Source: Larimichthys crocea (lineage: Eukaryota > Chordata > Actinopteri > Sciaenidae). From it: a stretch of 64,000 bases of DNA. Where the stretch lies: contig NC_040018.1 of the NCBI RefSeq assembly GCF_000972845.2, positions 17,388,444 to 17,452,443 of the forward strand, read 5' to 3'. The translations under genes and the position numbers were made by a program. This document shows, piece after piece, positions 54,461 through 64,000 of the stretch (positions are counted from its first letter, which is position 1; each line of letters begins with the position of its first letter). Under the pieces are notes generated by a model. That model was not told the DNA's origin. It searched no databases and saw only the letters and a program-made list of their open reading frames with translations.

Positions 54461-54545
54461 AGAATCAGAAAGGCTTTAATAATCCCAGGGGGAAATTATT
54501 TTTGCTACAATACTCCAGGTATACAAACAAACAAAACAACATATG
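54461..54545 (-). mobile_element. LINE 3' tail fragment
   Basis: ATCAGAATCAGAAAGGCTTT, then AATAATCCCAGGGGGAAATT is, inverted, the AATTTCCCC...GGATTATTAAAG tail of Rex/L2-like fish LINEs. Confidence 0.5.
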
Positions 54546-55497
54546 TAAACTATCTATTCAGAACAAAATATATATATATAAAGTATGTATATATATATAT
54601 GGTATATAAAAGATAAAATTTACAGTTAAATAATGTGCAACAACTGAAAAAAGTGATTGACCATCATGTTTGTGTCAGATTACAGATTACAGATTATAGT
54701 ATATATGTACCCAAATACAAATCATTTTCCTAATTCTGTGTTCAACAAGTATATTCCATTGTGTCTGTAAACCAAAACCATCCTTCCTCATTCTTACCTC
54801 AGGAAAATATTGTTTTTGTATTTTCTCTTGAACTGAATAATACTTAATATTTATAATATTTAACCCCACATATTGAAATACACATACACCCTTCTTGCCC
54901 TGTGTTATACTCTTCAAGATCTACCAACTTTAAGTGTTGGTGTGTTTGCAAAAACCTACATTATAAACTATCCTCATGCCCCTTTTTTTGTAATACACAT
55001 AAAGGTTACTTTTATACGTTTTACCACATACCTCCACGCAATAACTTAGGTATGGCAGCACAAGCGAGCAATAAAGAATATACAGCGAATTATGATTCAA
55101 AATGTATCTTGCTTTCCCCAGGACTGCAAGCTTTGCTTGTACGTATGTTTCAGCAGATTTTAGGGTTTAAAATCACATCTTATTTTCATCCATGCTGAAT
55201 TTAAACATTGGTGATAGACTCATTTTAGTGATGTTAAATGAAGTCACCATAGCAACACCGTTAGCTGACTAAACAGCACCACCCTGCGGTAGTCTGGATG
55301 AATTACAACGTTCGGCCCGTTGAGAGAGGCTTTTATTTTGAAAATACAAACCGCGTACGGGAAGTCGGAGGGGGAAAGTCAGCTGGAATCCGCGGAAATC
55401 ATCAACAGGACTATTTTCCTTTACTTAGCTGGCTATCCATCTGTCAACATCTATTCCTCTCCTGCGTATTTATTGCTGCCAAAGCGCCACACTGGCG

Positions 55498-58158
<2,661 letters not shown>

Positions 58159-58188
58159 TGGATGTGTCCAGTAACATACGCAGACAAG

Positions 58189-60771
58189 GTACCTCGGTCT
58201 TTGCGATGATGATGTTTTTTTTTGCTGTTTTATGACACAGAATAAGATTTATCCGATGCTCTCTTTCACATTAAGAGTAACAGAGCTTAACAGCTGCTCA
58301 GCTCACCACACCTTCCTCCTGTCAGTCCTTTATGATTTACAAATCTCACTCTGAATTAATTTTTTGGCTGAATCAAAATAAATTCATATGAAAGGAAACG
58401 TCTTTGGGATGCCTTCATTACAGTTATTCAAGAGGATTTTCATGCTGCTAATCATTTATCAATCACTGTTGACATTATATATTTTAGTTTTTCTCAACTT
58501 ATGTCACAAGAGGACCAAAACTAACAATACTTTATTCAGCCAGTACTTTGAATCTTCTCCAGCTTGTCAGTGGCTCTCGGCACCGTGATCATTTAGGTAC
58601 TGATCAATAGATACTTCCCGAGGGAAATTCAAGTATCCAGTAGCAGCATGAGACACAGTAAAGATACACTGAAATTCATCTATAAGATAAATCTGAATTC
58701 AAATTAAACCTGTTCAAATAAATTAAGCATTTGCAGACATTAAATTATGTTGTAGAAAATGTATGAAAGTCACAGCATTGAGCAGAGATTTGCACCAAAG
58801 GCATAAATCTTTAAACATTTCTTTAATTTATTAAGAATAATTCCCTAACCGCTGGGCACTGTAGATTTTAGCAAACATTATTTAAACAAGATTACATGGT
58901 GATTTTTCTGGGGACTATTTTAAGTAGTGGATTTCAGGTGCTTGTGTTTATTTGCGGCAGCAGGATGTTGTGTGTGGGATTGACTCAAAGTAAAGTACAG
59001 CGTCCGTTTGTTTTATTCCTCTCCTTCTATGTGTGTGATTAGTGTGTTTCAGCCAGGTTTGTTGAGACCAGGAGAAGAATAGCCACGTGGGAGAGGGGGA
59101 CGGTTCAGGTTGATACGACGGTGGTGACTCCTCTCTGATCTTCGACCTTCGCACGGACTCTTCAGAACCTCTGGAAACCCTTTTGAACCTTCGTTTTCAT
59201 GGCTGCCGAAAAAGACTTCCCAGTCACACCCCACCTTCACACAGAACTCTGAGCATCTCCACGGTAACCAGAGATCGCCTGCCCCACCTCTCCAACATCG
59301 TCTGTCTATTGGACCAAACCCTCCCCAGACCTCCAACCAGGATATAACTTCTCTCTTAATGCATCACACCTGCTTCATTTAGTTTGTTGTCTTGCTAATC
59401 AACATTCACGTCTAACTTCCTTGAAGAAATAGTCCAGTCAGTAGGGAAATTTGCTTTCTTGCCTCTTGTGTTCAAACTCAACAAATGCGATAAAACAGGT
59501 GTTGATAGGTTTTTAATTTTAGAGCGAGCCCCTTTTTACAGTCTTAATGCTAAGCTAAGCGAATCGCCTTCTGGCCCCAACTTAAAAGTATCAGATTTTT
59601 CATCTAACTCTCGACAAGTACACAATTATCCCAATTGTTGAAGTATACCTTTACTCCAGTACTTTCTCTATCCACCTGCCCTGTTTTAAACACACCACTA
59701 ACAGTCTACCCATACATGTTGCACTCCCTGTATGCCTACTCCTCTCCCATCATCGGCTCCTGACCTTCCTTACCCGCCCATCTCTGCCTTTCTAAATCTC
59801 TTCCGAGCCCTCCCATAGCTTCTTACACACTGTACAGTGTTTCTGTATATAGAGACTGACGCATGTTTTCTCAAACAGAATATCAGAGTATTTCATTATG
59901 AAGAGATATTATATGTATATTGAAGTAGAAATTATATCCAGCATCTGTTTCATGCTCCACTGTATTATTATTATCATGTTAAGCTACTATACACTGGTGA
60001 CTTGTAAGCAGTATAAATGGGCAGTACTGTTTGCAGGAATTTATTTGTAAATGAGACAAGCTGATGTGGATTACATCATGGACTAACACGTTATTTTATC
60101 ATTGTTCCAGCTCATAGATTGAAAAAAAGAAACAGGCAGCCTCAGATGTCGTGAGCGTACATTTGGAGTGTGAAAGTTACATATCATCTTTATTCATTTG
60201 CAGTTCACTGACTTGTCTGACAGTGTATCCAAAGGATCCCAATTATGACTGATGTCACTCATTTATAAACGTTGCCTGTTTACATGAGTACCCCGCTGCT
60301 GTCAGCTGTGGGGTAATACTAACTGAATGCATTTCAAGTCTTAGCAATGGTATGAACTTATCTGATGTGTGTCTGGTTTGTATTTGTTTCCAAAGATACT
60401 TTAAATCTCCTCTTTTACAGTTCGTGAAGCTGTCGACATGAAAACACTTACATTTGTTTGAAGGTTTAAATTACATTGGTGTATTTAAACATTACAACAT
60501 GTTTGTTTTTTAATTTCATTTTATTTTTTTTACATTTTTCCCCTCTCTGAATTGATTCATTAAACTTTTAAATCAAGCACACTTCAAACTGTAGAAATAT
60601 TTGACATTAGATTTGATCTGATTGTGGCTTCGACTGCTCCACGTCAGTTTGCCCTGTCTTGTGTTTAAGTCCTTTGTTTATTTTTATGTATGTCAGTTTT
60701 TCTCTTGTCATTATGAATATCATGGATTTTTAATTTATTGTGTATGATAAAGCATATGTTTTTAAAATAAA
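58189..60771 (+). other. rab4a 3' UTR region
   Basis: No further coding exons seen. A good donor (CAGACAAG|GTACCT at 58188) and a good acceptor (GTGTGTTTCAG at 59052) suggest an intron after the stop codon. AATAAA at 60766-60771 is the best end. It faces the probable ccsap end (AATAAA on minus at about 60949-60944), so the two genes meet tail-to-tail about 170 bp apart. Confidence 0.5.
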
Positions 60772-62187
60772 AACTACTGCAAATATAGGATTATCTTTGA
60801 AAAGTTTTTTTTGTTTTTTTGTTTGCTTGCTTGGTCCAAATCTTTGGAGATAGTTCATTATGTCATTGATGTTTCTAATTTCTGAATCTGTTTCCTGAAT
60901 AACATAAATAACAAGACAGCAGTGAACAGACCGGTGGGAAAGTGATTTATTAAAAACTTGCACCACACCATTTAACCTTCACAGTCTATACCTTTAAACC
61001 CTATAAAATATGTTTAAAGCCACAAATACAAACCATATTGTGTAACTGTTACACCCCTCATATCATCCGTTAATTAGATCACTTTGATTGTAACAGGAGA
61101 AGTCTAAGCTGTAGCCAACAGGTAACACTTTTTTGGGTGTCTTTTTGGTCATAATTTCTTCTTGATTACCGCTTATTAAATATTGGTTGACACTATCCTG
61201 GTCTAAAGGTCTCTGCTCTATATAACTAAGTAAAACTAGAAAAACGCGACCTCACCAAAATATAAAAAAGTCTCTTATCTATAAAATTTGGTCTCATCAA
61301 CTAACTAATGACTAATTAGGAATTCCCCATCTTGTTTTTTTAGAGATTGTCAAAGTTTACCACATCTAAAACAAAACTTTTGAAGTAATATTGTAATATA
61401 ATATTGTAATATTGCACAAAACTTCACATGTTCCTGGAACTGTATTGCAGCATAACTTAAAAACACTGTAAAACTAAATCATAGTAAAAGCAAATAATGT
61501 AATACTGAACAATAAAACATCAAACAGAAAAATGTCCAAATGTAAAGCACATGCCTCCTGTGGTTCCATCCTCTTTGTTATGTACAACATTCACATCAAT
61601 AATTATATTTTTATCCTCAAGTCCTGTTGGCACAGAGCTGATTTTATCATGACGCACAAGGATCTGATTTTTTCTCGTGGTTTTCATGATGAAAAGACCG
61701 GATCCTTTACACGGAGGATTCAAAGTCCATTTTTGTCTTCTTGTGTGTTGTATGAATACAGATAACTTTGTCTGTATGTTCAGTACATATGAACAAATAC
61801 ACAGAAATTCAACAGATGAATGAATTACACGAGAACCTAAATGGTTAGCAAATATTACCTGTACAAATATTATGTTAGAAACGTCACTCTCAAAGTGCTG
61901 CTTGATTTGGTCATGCTGCTTTAACCAGTGAGCAGTAACTCAACAATATGTATTCATCATGTATGTCTAACTAAAAGGTAGTTCAGTGATCAGCTTGGTG
62001 CCCATTCTTGTTATAGAACAATAAACCTTTGACTGTTTCACTGACTTTTTTAAAACATTCATTATTATCATGACAACACTGCTCACAGTCATCTGATGGC
62101 TTTAAAACTCACATACTTCCATTTTCACACTGCGATCACTGTACACAGACATTAAAACAACAAACACAAATGGTGAGATGAAACTAT

Positions 62188-62568
62188 TTAAAAGGTCCAG
62201 TGTGTCAGATTTAGGGCGCTCTATTCCCAGAATATGGCAGAAATTGAATATAATATTCATAACAATGTCTTCATTACTTTATAATCATCTGAAAATAACA
62301 GTCATTATGTTTTTGTTACATGATAAAGAGCCTTTCATGTCTACAGACGCTGTGGGTCCTCTTCAGAGAGTCTGCCATGTTTCTACAGCAGCCCAGAACA
62401 CAAACCAATCCACTCGGTCTGACTAAACACCTGCTCAAGATTTCACATTTTTTTGTGCATTTTGTGGCCAACACAGTCACGCTTAGAAGGAGAGGTTGAG
62501 GCGACAGAATTGTAATGAGCAACTAGACCGCTAGATGCCACTAAATCCCACACACTGGTCCTTTTGAG
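62188..62568. mobile_element. piggyBac-like MITE, second copy
   Basis: Starts TTAAAAGGTCCAGTGTGTCAG and ends CACTAAATCCCACACACTGG, then TCCTTTTGAG. Shares the internal CTACAGACG...GTGGGTCCTC and CCATGTTTCTACA blocks with the element at 19592-20343. The left TTAA is intact (62188-62191); the right target copy has drifted. Lies in the probable 3' UTR of ccsap. Confidence 0.75.
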
Positions 62569-63176
62569 TCAATAACACGTAAAGGTGTTAATGAACTCGC
62601 CATGATCACACAGCTGTGAGTCACTATTTACTCTGAACCAAGTCAGATCGGATCATTCGATAAACCATAAAATGTACAAGAACAGTATTACTGTGTGTCA
62701 ATCAGTACTTCTACGTTCTTCATGTTCATGGGCTCGCATTGATCTCAGAAGAAGACGAACAGATCTGAATCTATTCAGACACGCTTTGTGCCTTGTGTGA
62801 GCTGGTGTTTAAAGGGACTGTATCAAAGTATGGCTGCATTTTAGACTCAACATTCACGTCAAAATACCTGTATACACTAGACATATCTATTATTATAAAT
62901 TTACTTTCAAATTGTTACTTTCTACAGTCACGTCAACCCTGTTAAATGTTTCTTATTGTATATATTAAAACTGATTTATAGCAACAACAAAAAAAAAAAC
63001 GTTAAGCCACACTGTGAGTTTCAATGTTTATATCCTGAATGTGAGAGTAATACACCAGTAGAGACCCATTTTCTCTTCCACATCTATGGGTATTTAAGCT
63101 TCATGATAATGAATTCATTTTAGTCTGGAATCACCCTGATCTAAGTATTTTTGCTGTGTGTGTGTATGTGTGTGTC

Positions 63177-63657
63177 CTATCGTGAGCGAGCAGAGAAGCA
63201 GCGCATGTACTCAGTCAGCCAGGGGTTGAATTCTGGTTGAACCAACTTCCTGGTCTTGTCCATATCAGCAGATTTGGCTCTGCGGCGATCGGTCCTCTGG
63301 GTCTGAATCTGACGCTCCACCTCCCGTCTGGTCTTGGCACGTAGAGCTGACTCATGGATCTAATCAGGAAAATAAATTTATGCTCAGTCACAGTACAGCC
63401 TGTCACATACAGATCTAGAGAAGGACAGACCCGAAAGATTACCTCACTGGTCGAAGCTGCAGGGCCGACATTGTGTGTCTTCCTGCCTGCGATGTCTGCA
63501 TCCTTCTCTCCTGAACCGTACAGAGCAAAAGGATGTCTGCTGTCCTCCGTGGGCTGCCGTGCTGGTGCAGGTCGGACCCGCTGGGAGCGCCAAGTTTGTT
63601 TTGAGGATTTGGATTTACTCTTGGGTTTAGTCTGCTGTGGTCCACCAATGTCTCTGT
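63177..63657 (-). CDS. ccsap: Centriole, cilia and spindle-associated protein, C-terminal exons (partial)
   Basis: CCSAP binds microtubules of centrioles, cilia and spindle. The last two coding exons are 63657-63443 and 63359-63177; 5' exons lie beyond the right edge. The penultimate exon carries the family motif [11 protein letters not shown], followed by RKTHNV. The junction runs ...[13 protein letters not shown] and the C terminus is [17 protein letters not shown], close to the human WMTEYMRCYSARA end. Phases match (incoming phase 1, junction phase 0). The basic middle part ([20 protein letters not shown]) is also typical. Tail-to-tail neighbour of rab4a, as in human. Confidence 0.93.
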
Positions 63658-64000
63658 CTACAAATAGAAAAGACAAATGTGTTAAAGCAGAACAAAAACT
63701 AAAAGCAGTAAATGAACTCTGCCTGATAATACTGGTAGATTCAAATGCACATACAGTAAATTTATTGGAGAAAGAAAAGCAATCCAGTGATGAGGTTGCC
63801 GTCAATATTTACGAATCACGATTGATTTTGTTCATTTTTAATCAACTGAGTCATTTTGTCTTCTTAGTACCTCACTTGGAGGAGTGTAAGTATGTTTTTT
63901 ATTTAAGAAAAGAAGCCAACCATCTCAGATATTGCATATTTAAGCAAAACAGTTGAACTGGGGCAAAATAGTGAATTTGGCATCAGTAGTCAGTAAATAT

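Noticed and set aside
63354..63956. 200-codon plus-strand frame
   Set aside because: Antisense to ccsap exons and the intervening intron; no family resemblance.

Overview
The window looks like nuclear DNA of a teleost fish. The genes are split vertebrate genes with GT-AG introns. The intergenic DNA is AT-rich and full of CA/TG microsatellites. It also carries repeats typical of fish genomes: tRNA-derived SINEs, L2/Rex-like LINE tails, hAT and piggyBac-like miniature transposons and a Penelope-like relic. No species can be named from sequence alone.

Layout. Positions 1-800 hold possible exons of an unidentified plus-strand gene. From about 1.5 to 20 kb there is no recognisable gene, only transposon copies, microsatellites and a 17-unit minisatellite whose unit carries an RFX/X-box-like palindrome. 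A dense cluster follows: rhou (minus, 20.8-24.6 kb), pdcd2 (plus, 25.9-28.8 kb), tbp (minus, 31.0-35.7 kb), psmc3 (plus, 37.2-39.0 kb), psmb1 (minus, 41.1-42.9 kb), phf10 (minus, 46.5-54.2 kb), rab4a (plus, 55.5-58.2 kb, with a long 3' UTR) and the last two exons of ccsap (minus, from 63.2 kb, running off the right edge). I rebuilt every coding exon from splice signals and reading phase; each complete gene closes in frame at close to the length of its human counterpart.

Gene roles. Several genes serve basic nuclear and protein-turnover functions: TBP (core transcription), PHF10 (PBAF chromatin remodelling), PSMC3 and PSMB1 (26S proteasome) and PDCD2 (ribosome-assembly chaperone). RHOU and RAB4A are small GTPases of actin/adhesion and endosome recycling, and CCSAP is a centriole/cilium/spindle protein. 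As I recall human gene order, PHF10-PSMB1-TBP-PDCD2 lie together on 6q27 and RHOU-RAB4A-CCSAP on 1q42. Here the first set sits inside the second, between rhou and rab4a.

Main points of interest: psmc3 has a single intron and occupies the place head-to-head with tbp that PSMB1 holds in mammals; the tbp/psmc3 intergenic space is almost entirely three nested transposable elements; short exons of rhou and rab4a are preceded directly by TG repeats instead of normal pyrimidine tracts; and there are two near-perfect or perfect RNA-hairpin sequences.
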